A DNA stretch of 55,944 nucleotides from Armatimonadota bacterium (GTDB lineage: Bacteria > Armatimonadota > Zipacnadia > JAUWAU01), in the NCBI GenBank assembly GCA_030601885.1, contig JAUWAU010000040.1, positions 1 to 55,944 of the forward strand, read 5' to 3'. The position numbers were made by a program, and so were the translations under genes. Position 1 is the stretch's first letter, and every line of letters begins with the position of its first letter. A model generated the notes under the pieces. That model was given only the letters and a program-made list of their open reading frames with translations. It was not told where the DNA came from and did no database searches. Shown here piece after piece: positions 50,108 to 55,944 of the stretch.

Positions 50108-51148
50108 TTAGTCGCTGAGCAGCTCCCGTGCCTCTTCGAGCAACGCCTCGGCGAACGGCGGATTGTGCGTGCCGTAGCTGCCGTCGTGCAGCAGGTACTC
50201 GTAGTTGTGACGCGCGCCCTTGTAGTTCTTGACGTACTGATTGTCAGGATCCGAGTTGTTGTCCAGATCTATATTGTGCGTGGTAGCGTAGCTGTTGAGA
50301 AGTCCGCCGCCGCAGTCCGCATCCGGCGCGCCGGGATTGCTCGGGTCCTCGCCGCCGAGCTCAATGAGCTGCTCCTCCATCTCCTCCTCGAAGCCCTCGA
50401 AGAGCGATTTGGCCTGCTGCTCGCTGTCGTGGCATCGTGCGCACGTGGTCAGGTCCGGATGCAGAGCCCCATCGCCGTGATTCGCGTGGCCCGCGTTGCG
50501 GAGCCCAAGCGTGGTGGCGCTCTCCACCGGATTGAGGTGGCAGCTTACGCACGTGTTGTTCACCAGAGCGTGCGGGCCCGGATCACTCAGGTGCTCATAA
50601 CCGTACTCGCCGAGCAGGAAGATGGTCTGGGGATGGTGGATCGTGATGCTGCCGGGGGCCTTCTCGTACAGCGATGCGTCGGTGATCGTCGGCACGGGCC
50701 CGCGCACTTGCTTGTAGCTCGAGACGTGGCAATCCCAGCAGGTCTCCTCCGCAATCGGTACGCGATTGATGTTCGAGGATGACGGGTTACTGGCGTGGTC
50801 GCCGCCGGCGCCATGGCACTCCTCGCAGCCAATGCTCTCCAGGTGCGGTGTGGAGCCACCGGGGTCAAATCCTGACGGTTCGTCATAGCCGACGGTATGA
50901 CACGGAGCGCACCCACCGCCACGGCCATAAATCTGATCACCGTGTACGGTGAGGAAGTCCAGGCCATGTGCCTGCAACGAAAAGTCGGCATCAATGCCAC
51001 TGTGGCAGCCGGCGCACGTTGCCCGCCCGACGAACCTCGCCGCGGCCGTCGGCGCCGTCAGGTGCCGCGAGCCGCCACAGCCCCCGAGGATGAGCGCGAG
51101 CAGGATCACTGCAATGATGAGTCCGGCAACTGCTCTCTTCTCTCGCAC
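50108..51148 (-). CDS. hexaheme lipoprotein cytochrome c, probable outer-surface partner of the conduit
   Basis: 346 residues with six CXXCH motifs and a lipobox (LALILGGCGGS), so it is a lipoprotein. Heme blocks include ATCAGCHSGIDADF, GGCAPCHTVGYDEPSG, IGCEECHGAGGDH, TCWDCHVSSYKQVRG, TCVSCHLNP and TCARCHDSE. The end, KGARHNYEYLLHDGSYGTHN with PPFAEALLEEA, is like that of outer-membrane multiheme lipoproteins in Desulfuromonadota, where A-x-x-N-Y...D-x-S-x-G-x-H-N-P is usual. It follows the barrel gene by 100 bases. By position it would play the part of MtrC or OmcB, though with fewer hemes. Confidence 0.85.
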   Translation of the reverse strand: MREKRAVAGLIIAVILLALILGGCGGSRHLTAPTAAARFVGRATCAGCHSGIDADFSLQAHGLDFLTVHGDQIYGRGGGCAPCHTVGYDEPSGFDPGGSTPHLESIGCEECHGAGGDHASNPSSSNINRVPIAEETCWDCHVSSYKQVRGPVPTITDASLYEKAPGSITIHHPQTIFLLGEYGYEHLSDPGPHALVNNTCVSCHLNPVESATTLGLRNAGHANHGDGALHPDLTTCARCHDSEQQAKSLFEGFEEEMEEQLIELGGEDPSNPGAPDADCGGGLLNSYATTHNIDLDNNSDPDNQYVKNYKGARHNYEYLLHDGSYGTHNPPFAEALLEEARELLSD

Positions 51149-51248
51149 GGATATTACCTCCGGTTGCCTCCCCGCAGGGAATTGTATTGGGTGCGCCCGC
51201 CGACTGCTCGCCGGTGCCGCGCCGGCGGGCCTCCCCCTCGGGCCGAGG

Positions 51249-52919
51249 TCAGAAGCTATGAACGATACTCCCGCCTATGAGTGTGGCCTCGAAGTCATTG
51301 ACGTTGCCGACTATGGCCTCGTTGAAGTCCTGGAAGCTGAACGTCAGACCGATGTCGGTGGTCTCGCAGAGCCGCCGCCGCCACCCAACTGATACGGTGT
51401 TGTCGCGAGTGCCAACGCCTCCGAAGCTGAAGGCGTGGGTAAACGTGCCATCGACAGAGCTATCATCGTTTATCTGCCAGGTAGCGCCCACCGAATAGGC
51501 ATTCAGCTTGCTGACGTAATCCGCTGCCCCCAGCCCGGCTCCGTCCACGCCGTCGATGTCCCAGTCCAGATTCAGGTAGCTGCCGGTCACGGTCAATCGG
51601 TCGCAGGGCATCGTCCAGGCGGACACGCTCACCGTGTCCAGAGACGTCTGCACACCCTCGGGAGTGAGGCGCCACTGCTCGCCGCGCCACGCTCCCGTCA
51701 AGCCGCAGCGATCGGTTATGTTATACGTCCCCTTCACGCTCGCTCGCTCGTACTCGTCCCACGTCACGATCGGCCCCTGACTCGCATTGTTGAGGGTCCG
51801 CCGGGGCGTCTCGTCGATGTCGCGGCTCAGGAAGGAGCCCGAGAGTCTGACATCTCTGCAGGGCCGGTAGCGTGCCTTGGCCCAGAATGTCGTTATCTCA
51901 GGCTTGTCCACGGCCGTCTGGAAGCGCTCGAGGTACTCGGTCTCGCTGAACTGCACGCCCGCTTCGAGCCGCGTCTTGTTCAGGCCGGTGTACAGCAGGC
52001 TGCCTTGCCCGACATCGCGGCTCACAGCGTAGCTGTTCGCCGTGATCGTCTCGTCCGTCTCTTCCGTAAGCAGTTTGCCGTAGAACGTCAGATCGGGGGA
52101 GAGCTGGGAGCTGAGCGTTATCGCCGCGGCCTGTCGCTCGAGGTCCGGCGCAAAGCCGTCCAGTTGTGCGTTTTGCAGCCAGGCTCGTGCCTCCAACATG
52201 TGCCGATGATCGCCCGCCGGGGCCACCGCGAGGCTTACCACGCGGTCCGTGCCACTGACCTCGTTCCCGACGAGCTGCCGGAAGCTCTCCGCGTTGTATC
52301 GGCCGTCTATCGCCACCGTGCTGCCGCGCCAGTACCCTCGCGCGCCGACGTCGAAGGCGCGCCAGTCCACTGGGCCGAGGTTGCTGGGCCCGTCAAGTGC
52401 CACGTAGCCGGTGGTCACGTCCACGTCAACTTCGCGGTGCACCGGGACCTTGAGCTCGGCGGCGAAGTCGTCACGCTTCATGCTCCGCGCGCTCGCCCCG
52501 AAGTTCTCGAAGAACTCGTCGTGGCGGTGATCGGCGTCAAATTCGACCAAGGAATTCGTGTTCTGCACGGCAACCGCGGCCGAGCGGCCCGGCTCGCTGA
52601 TGTCGCGGAGGTCCAACTGCGACATCATTGCGCCCCCCCGACTGACCCCCTCGATGCGCACCGTGGAAGGGTACGCACCTAGAGGAGGCGTGTAGTACTG
52701 CTCGAATCGACGGCGGTTACCCTCGACGTCCTGCCCCAGGCCTCCGATTCCTATGCTCCCCCAACTGGCCTGTTCCGGCGCCGGCTCATCCGGCACCTCA
52801 TCCTCCGGCACGTGATAGCGAATCTGGGCCATCGCCGGCCAGGAACAGCACGCCAACCAAGCCACCGCCGCAATGGCCATAATAGTGACTAGGCTACGGG
52901 CTCTGACATGACGGCTCAT
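51249..52919 (-). CDS. outer-membrane beta-barrel, probable MtrB/OmbB-like porin of the conduit
   Basis: 556 residues. A signal peptide (VTIMAIAAVAWLACCSWPAMA) is followed by alternating polar/hydrophobic strands over the whole length, with many Tyr/Trp at strand ends, and the protein finishes with GGSIVHSF (terminal Phe). The segment SIGIGGLGQDVEGNRRRFEQ near residue 55 recalls the conserved start of porin-cytochrome barrels (G...GN..RF..Y). No enzyme motif was seen. It lies between the decaheme DmsE/MtrA-type gene and the hexaheme lipoprotein gene, the order typical for porin-cytochrome complexes. The strand number is not determined; its size suits more than 20 strands. Confidence 0.8.
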   Translation of the reverse strand: MSRHVRARSLVTIMAIAAVAWLACCSWPAMAQIRYHVPEDEVPDEPAPEQASWGSIGIGGLGQDVEGNRRRFEQYYTPPLGAYPSTVRIEGVSRGGAMMSQLDLRDISEPGRSAAVAVQNTNSLVEFDADHRHDEFFENFGASARSMKRDDFAAELKVPVHREVDVDVTTGYVALDGPSNLGPVDWRAFDVGARGYWRGSTVAIDGRYNAESFRQLVGNEVSGTDRVVSLAVAPAGDHRHMLEARAWLQNAQLDGFAPDLERQAAAITLSSQLSPDLTFYGKLLTEETDETITANSYAVSRDVGQGSLLYTGLNKTRLEAGVQFSETEYLERFQTAVDKPEITTFWAKARYRPCRDVRLSGSFLSRDIDETPRRTLNNASQGPIVTWDEYERASVKGTYNITDRCGLTGAWRGEQWRLTPEGVQTSLDTVSVSAWTMPCDRLTVTGSYLNLDWDIDGVDGAGLGAADYVSKLNAYSVGATWQINDDSSVDGTFTHAFSFGGVGTRDNTVSVGWRRRLCETTDIGLTFSFQDFNEAIVGNVNDFEATLIGGSIVHSF

Positions 52920-52998
52920 GTTTTAGGCCACCTCTTCGATGCCGTGGGACGCCACGCGTGCACGGCGCGTGCGTCGAAAGCGGAAGTGCTCCGCGGTG

Positions 52999-53913
52999 CT
53001 ACGGGCCGAGCAGATTCGGATCGCTGTTCGACCCGTGAAAGCCCGCGTGGCACGATATGCAGTCCCTGCCGGGGCGATGGGTTATCTGATCCGGGTGACA
53101 GGAAAGACACAGCCCACGTGCGGTGAGCTTCAAAAGGTCTCGGTTTGGCGAGCTGTGGGGCTGGTGGCAATCAAGGCACCCGTCGCTCAGGCCTCCGGAT
53201 ATGGCGCCGTGCTCGAAGATATATGGGCCACGCTGCTGCTTGTGGCATTGGCTGCACTGCCGCCGAATCTTCTCGGAGTCGCCCACGGGAAGCGCCTGGC
53301 GCCGGTGCACATCGTGGCAATCGGTGCACTGCATCCGGCCCTCGCGCACCACCGGGTGATGGCTGTTGAGCGCGAATTCAGCCGTCTTCTCCCGGTGGCA
53401 GTCGATGCACAGCTCCGGCTCGGGCTTCTTGAGGCGTGCGGCGGTTGTGCCTTTCGCCAGGTCGTGACACTCGTAGCAGTGAACGCGGGCAGTGCTGTGC
53501 TCGCTTCGGGCCCATTCGTGCTGGCGGAACTTCTTCTGATGGCACTGCATGCACATCGCGCTGAACTGCGCGGGCTTCAGCTCGCCCAGTTTTGCCATTT
53601 TCGGCCCGTTAACGGGGTCATCGGCATGTGCCTTCGCGGGCCCGTGGCACCCCTCGCAGTTCCGGCCCCGCTTTCGCCGCTCCAGGCCAAGGAGACGCTT
53701 GCCGTGAAGAATGCTCCGCTCGTGTCGGTAGCTCCCCGTGTGGCACGCGCCGCACACCTCACTTCCGGCGAAGCCACTCGCCTTCAGCGCTTTCGACGCC
53801 GGCTCGACGCCATCGGCAGCGCGAGCTAGTGGCTGTAGGGCGACGGCTGCGAGAAGGGAGATGGCAACGATACACGCGGACACTGCAAGGCGGGCGTACT
53901 TGGAGCCAGTCAT
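52999..53913 (-). CDS. decaheme cytochrome c of DmsE/MtrA family
   Basis: 304 residues with ten CXXCH motifs, the standard number and length for DmsE/MtrA proteins. A signal peptide (LAVSACIVAISLLAAVALQP) is followed by GSEVCGACHTGSYRHE. The C-terminal half has the family signature as QCSQCHKQQRGPYIFEH, GCLDCHQPHSSPNRDLL and LCLSCHPDQITH, followed by CISCH. In characterised systems the decaheme protein inserts into the MtrB-type barrel and carries electrons across the outer membrane. It is the first gene of the three-gene operon, 79 bases upstream of the barrel gene, with promoter and leader features described separately. Confidence 0.93.
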   Translation of the reverse strand: MTGSKYARLAVSACIVAISLLAAVALQPLARAADGVEPASKALKASGFAGSEVCGACHTGSYRHERSILHGKRLLGLERRKRGRNCEGCHGPAKAHADDPVNGPKMAKLGELKPAQFSAMCMQCHQKKFRQHEWARSEHSTARVHCYECHDLAKGTTAARLKKPEPELCIDCHREKTAEFALNSHHPVVREGRMQCTDCHDVHRRQALPVGDSEKIRRQCSQCHKQQRGPYIFEHGAISGGLSDGCLDCHQPHSSPNRDLLKLTARGLCLSCHPDQITHRPGRDCISCHAGFHGSNSDPNLLGP

Positions 53914-53932
53914 CGGCAGATTGAGCCCCCTG

Positions 53933-53960
53933 AAAAAGGGGCTTGTGGCAACAAGCCCCT
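53933..53960 (-). terminator. intrinsic terminator within the leader of the decaheme gene
   Basis: On the minus strand AGGGGCTTGT, loop TGCC, ACAAGCCCCT forms a 10-bp stem followed by TTTT. It lies between the promoter (TATAAT at 54000-53995) and ATG 53913, with the stem starting about 28 bases after the predicted transcription start. No upstream minus-strand gene ends here, so it is a leader structure and not the end of another gene. Confidence 0.75.
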
Positions 53961-53994
53961 GTTTGGCACAAGAACAGCCTCAGTTCGCTCGTGA

Positions 53995-54023
53995 ATTATA
54001 TCACTATTCCAGTCTGAATACAA
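53995..54023 (-). promoter_or_regulatory. sigma70-type promoter of the porin-cytochrome operon
   Basis: A perfect -10 TATAAT (54000-53995, minus strand) is preceded at 17 bases by TTGTAT (54023-54018), a weak -35. The region is AT-rich relative to its neighbours. A weak -35 with a perfect -10 is common for activated promoters. Confidence 0.75.
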
Positions 54024-54070
54024 GGGAAACTTTTCTCGACCCCCGCGCTGGCCTGCCGCGGCCCGATAAT

Positions 54071-54084
54071 GTAATATAGATTAC
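54071..54084. promoter_or_regulatory. GTAAT-N4-ATTAC palindrome, operator candidate
   Basis: GTAAT-ATAG-ATTAC is a perfect inverted repeat centred about 89 bases upstream of the predicted start of the porin-cytochrome operon. It sits in an AT-rich patch, upstream of a promoter with a weak -35. It could be an activator or repressor site; the regulator family is not assigned. Confidence 0.4.
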
Positions 54085-54288
54085 GTTCCGCTGCGCGTCA
54101 GCCCTCCTGGTAGCGGCTCTGATCGGAAAGGGTCATACGCTGCTGCGTGACGCCTGGCCGCCATCCTTCCCTCGGCGCTCTCGATGCTCATTCGTCAAGT
54201 GCAGGTGGAGCGTGTCCAGGGATCGAACCGGCGCCAGCAGTGGCTTGTACGCGAAATCCGGACCGATCACTCCTGAGGGGGCGCCACC

Positions 54289-55437
54289 ATGCTCGAACCC
54301 GGCAGCATCACTGCGAAAGAGGCCATCGTGCGCGAGACAGACCCGCACTCCGGTGCACGCATCGTGCAGCTCACCAGCGCGCCGGCCATCCACAGCAACA
54401 TTTACGGCGAGGTGCCGTACATGGATCCCTCGTCGCGATGGGTCATCTATACGAGGAGGGCCGCATCGCACGGCCCCTCTGAGGTCTGGCGCGCCGATCT
54501 GGAGCGGCTATGGCTCACTCCGGTGTGCGACGGGGCACCCGGGATCTCCGGCATGGCCGTGTCGCCGGATCAGCGGTACTTCTACTGCGCCCGGGACCTC
54601 GATGGGGATCGGTTCGAGATCTTGCGCACCGAGATCGCCACGCTGGAGCAAGCGCGCGTCGCCTTCGATGGCCCACCGAGGCCGCGCTCGCTCGGCTCGG
54701 TCGCGCCGGACAGCCGGACTTACATCAGCTCGCACACCTTCGCCGTGCATCACTACGGCATCGTTCGATATAACCTGGAGGAGGGCACGCGGGAGGTGAT
54801 CCACGAGGGCCGCGACATCTGCAATGCACACCCACAGATAGAGCCCGGCCGTGGGGAGGACTACCTCATCCAACACAACCGGGGCTGCGAGTTCGACGAG
54901 GAGGGGCGATGCCTGCGCTTGACCGGGGATCAGGGCGCCACGCTGTACCTCATTAACAAGGACGGCGGCGACTACCGCGAGCTCCCCGTCGGGAAGCCCC
55001 ATACGTGGCGCATCCAGGGACATCAGTGCTGGATCGGCACAACGGGGGAGATACTGCTCACCGTCAGCGCGCCGGATCCGCAGGAGGCTATTGAGAAGGG
55101 CAATCTGATGGCGCTGCGGCCGGGCGATGAGGAGGCACGCATCGTGGCCCGCGGCCATGTGTACTGCCACCCGAACGCCTCGCGGGACGGGCGCTTCTTC
55201 GTGAGCGACACGCGCGGCGACGGTGTGCCGATCGTGGTCGGCTCCATCAAGACAGGGAAGAACCGGGTGCTGTGCCGCTCAGGTGCGTCGCTGTCAACGC
55301 CGCAGTACACGCACCCTCACCCGTACTTCAGCCCCGATTGCCGCTGGGTCATCTTCAACTCGGACCGGACCGGCATCCCGCACGTGTTCGCCGCGCGGGT
55401 GCCTGAGGGGCTGCTTGAGGAGCTTGACAGCGACTGA
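54289..55437 (+). CDS. oligogalacturonate lyase-like beta-propeller protein
   Basis: 382 residues without a signal peptide. Seven-bladed propeller blades are visible (VPYMDPSSRWVIYTRR, GMAVSPDQRYFYCARD, HPHPYFSPDCRWVIFNSD). The features of the oligogalacturonide lyase (Ogl) group are present: ICNAHPQIEPGRGEDYLIQH near the middle, with His residues that bind Mn in Ogl, and the C-terminal THPHPYFSPDCRWVIFNSDR with TGIPHVFAARVPE. Ogl acts in the cytoplasm on unsaturated digalacturonate from pectin. Family members in environmental bacteria often have other uronate substrates. GAGGGGG precedes ATG 54289. Confidence 0.75.
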   Translation: MLEPGSITAKEAIVRETDPHSGARIVQLTSAPAIHSNIYGEVPYMDPSSRWVIYTRRAASHGPSEVWRADLERLWLTPVCDGAPGISGMAVSPDQRYFYCARDLDGDRFEILRTEIATLEQARVAFDGPPRPRSLGSVAPDSRTYISSHTFAVHHYGIVRYNLEEGTREVIHEGRDICNAHPQIEPGRGEDYLIQHNRGCEFDEEGRCLRLTGDQGATLYLINKDGGDYRELPVGKPHTWRIQGHQCWIGTTGEILLTVSAPDPQEAIEKGNLMALRPGDEEARIVARGHVYCHPNASRDGRFFVSDTRGDGVPIVVGSIKTGKNRVLCRSGASLSTPQYTHPHPYFSPDCRWVIFNSDRTGIPHVFAARVPEGLLEELDSD

Positions 55438-55483
55438 CTCGTGCCTGCCTGCCGGCGTTCTGAAGCATTGACGGGGCCGCTGG

Positions 55484-55594
55484 AGTTTCGGGGACGGACA
55501 ACCGGCAGCCCCTGGCGTCAACAGACACCGTGAGATCGCGCCGGCTGCGCCACCGACAACGAGACCCCTCTCATGGGTGTCTGTCCCCGAAACT
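55484..55594. repeat. inverted repeat AGTTTCGGGGAC / GTCCCCGAAACT
   Basis: The left arm at 55484-55495 and right arm at 55583-55594 are perfectly complementary over 12 bases and nearly so over 20 (AGTTTCGGGGACGGACAACC against its counterpart with two differences). The interior of about 87 bases has no coding content. The TTTCGGGGACAGACAC-type word is common as a dispersed palindrome in related genomes. Confidence 0.65.
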
Positions 55595-55691
55595 GGGCAG
55601 CGTCCGGAAATAGGTCCCTGGCAGTGAGGTTGGCCGCGGTGGCGTTGTAGGTGAGGGCTTGTACCTCGCCTGGCTGCTGTGGCAGTGGCGA

Positions 55692-55709
55692 GCCACGGGT
55701 GCTCGCTTA
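55692..55709 (+). repeat. dispersed repeat, CCACAGGTACKCGCCTACAG type, copy 3, interrupted
   Basis: GCCACGGGTGCTCGCTTA is a diverged copy of the words at 9952-9972 and 23530-23550. The last three bases of the full repeat (CAG) are missing because a group II intron begins at 55710. GCGAGC (55688-55693) and GCTCGC (55701-55706) can form a hairpin just before the intron. Confidence 0.6.
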
Positions 55710-55944
55710 GTGCGCCTGCAAGCGTACGAGGTCAGGGAGGTGGAAGTCCTCCCCAAGGCATACGCTCTCCGGCCTTGTAACCGACTGTAACTGCGTCGCC
55801 GCAAGGCGGGGTGGGAAGCAACAGGAGGTGACCGACCAGTCCGTAGGCGACGAACTCGATTCGGCCTAGGTGTTGCGGCGAGCCTGCTAGGCACTGGCGA
55901 AGCCCGCTCCCGGGAGACTGGGACGCCCGTGGCGCTGAGGGGTA
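55710..55944 (+). mobile_element. group II intron, 5-prime part of domain I (runs off window)
   Basis: The 5-prime end GTGCGCC and the following conserved text are those of bacterial group II introns: GTCAGGGAGGTGGAAGTCC then TCCCC as a small hairpin, TAACTGCGTCGCCGCAAGG, GGTGGGAAGCAACAGG, CCGACCAGTCCGTAGGCGAC then GAACTCG, and TAGGTGTTGCGGCGAGCCTG. These belong to domain I. The intron continues beyond the right edge, so the reverse transcriptase/maturase frame and domains V-VI are not visible. It is inserted next to a hairpin-forming repeat. Confidence 0.85.

Noticed and set aside
50108..51148. Naming the hexaheme lipoprotein mtrC or omcB
   Set aside because: It has six hemes and no MtrC/OmcA-type split-barrel pattern that I can see. 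Only its role is inferred from position, so no symbol is given.
54209..54236. GGGATCGAACCGG text resembling the T-loop of a tRNA on the minus strand
   Set aside because: No acceptor, D or anticodon stem could be built around it on either strand.

Overview
The window is GC-rich (about 60 percent by eye) and carries long, closely packed bacterial genes with a Gram-negative outer-membrane inventory. A perfect CIRCE operator on groESL, two proteins ending in an H-X9-DG motif, a 12-14-helix DUF6785-type membrane protein, Tat-exported sulfatase and Gfo/Idh/MocA proteins, and several kinds of dispersed palindromic repeat together suggest an uncultivated environmental bacterium, for example Armatimonadota or a Planctomycetota/Hydrogenedentota-like lineage. 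That placement is an inference from gene content; no 16S or other phylogenetic marker is present.

Left part (1-31.5 kb) is a mixed chromosomal region: an IS701-like transposase fragment, a lone fliG, an Fsr-like MFS exporter, an ECF sigma factor whose region 4 looks lost, two paralogous exported proteins with pseudopilin-like tails, and two tandem beta-propeller proteins with H-X9-DG ends that are products of a segmental duplication (each copy is trailed by a remnant of the pseudopilin-like tail). Then follow a sulfatase, a zincin, a ZIP transporter, an alpha/alpha-toroid protein, a broken propeller gene, CIRCE-groES-groEL, a zinc alcohol dehydrogenase, a large membrane protein, a MerA/Lpd-like flavoprotein with an overlapping glycosyltransferase, a Gfo/Idh/MocA oxidoreductase, a flavin reductase bracketed by palindromic repeats, a cupin, a 1.3-kaa heparinase-like/FG-GAP protein and a C45-type hydrolase.

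Right part (31.5-54 kb) is the outstanding feature: about 22 kb, almost all on the minus strand, encoding eleven c-type cytochromes with 138 heme c motifs by my count (137 CXXCH plus one CX4CH), three FdnI-like b-type cytochromes, and a Rieske/cytochrome b6/subunit IV set. The inner-membrane part is modular. Small multiheme cytochromes with a C-terminal membrane helix (7, 9 or 11 hemes) are each paired with an FdnI-like diheme cytochrome b, like a split CbcL-type quinol oxidoreductase. Two of these pairs are followed by a giant cytochrome built of tandem diheme repeats (20 and 32 hemes). A fourth module has Rieske-b6-subunit IV followed by 9-heme and 27-heme cytochromes, in place of cytochrome c1 or f. 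The outer-membrane part has two apparent routes: a porin-cytochrome conduit (DmsE/MtrA-type decaheme, a large beta-barrel and a hexaheme lipoprotein) and a separate monoheme cytochrome-porin fusion with Cyc2-like architecture. The simplest reading is electron exchange between the quinone pool and an extracellular donor or acceptor. The direction (metal/mineral reduction or Fe(II)-type oxidation) cannot be read from sequence, and no dedicated soluble-acceptor reductase lies in the cluster.

The conduit operon has a good sigma70-type promoter, a GTAAT-N4-ATTAC palindrome upstream and an intrinsic terminator inside its short leader. The Cyc2-like gene has its own TTGACC-N17-TATCAT promoter. A CRP/FNR-like palindrome lies between the divergent 7-heme and 6-heme cytochrome genes. 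The window ends with a propeller lyase-like gene and the 5-prime part of a group II intron that interrupts a copy of a dispersed repeat found elsewhere in the window.
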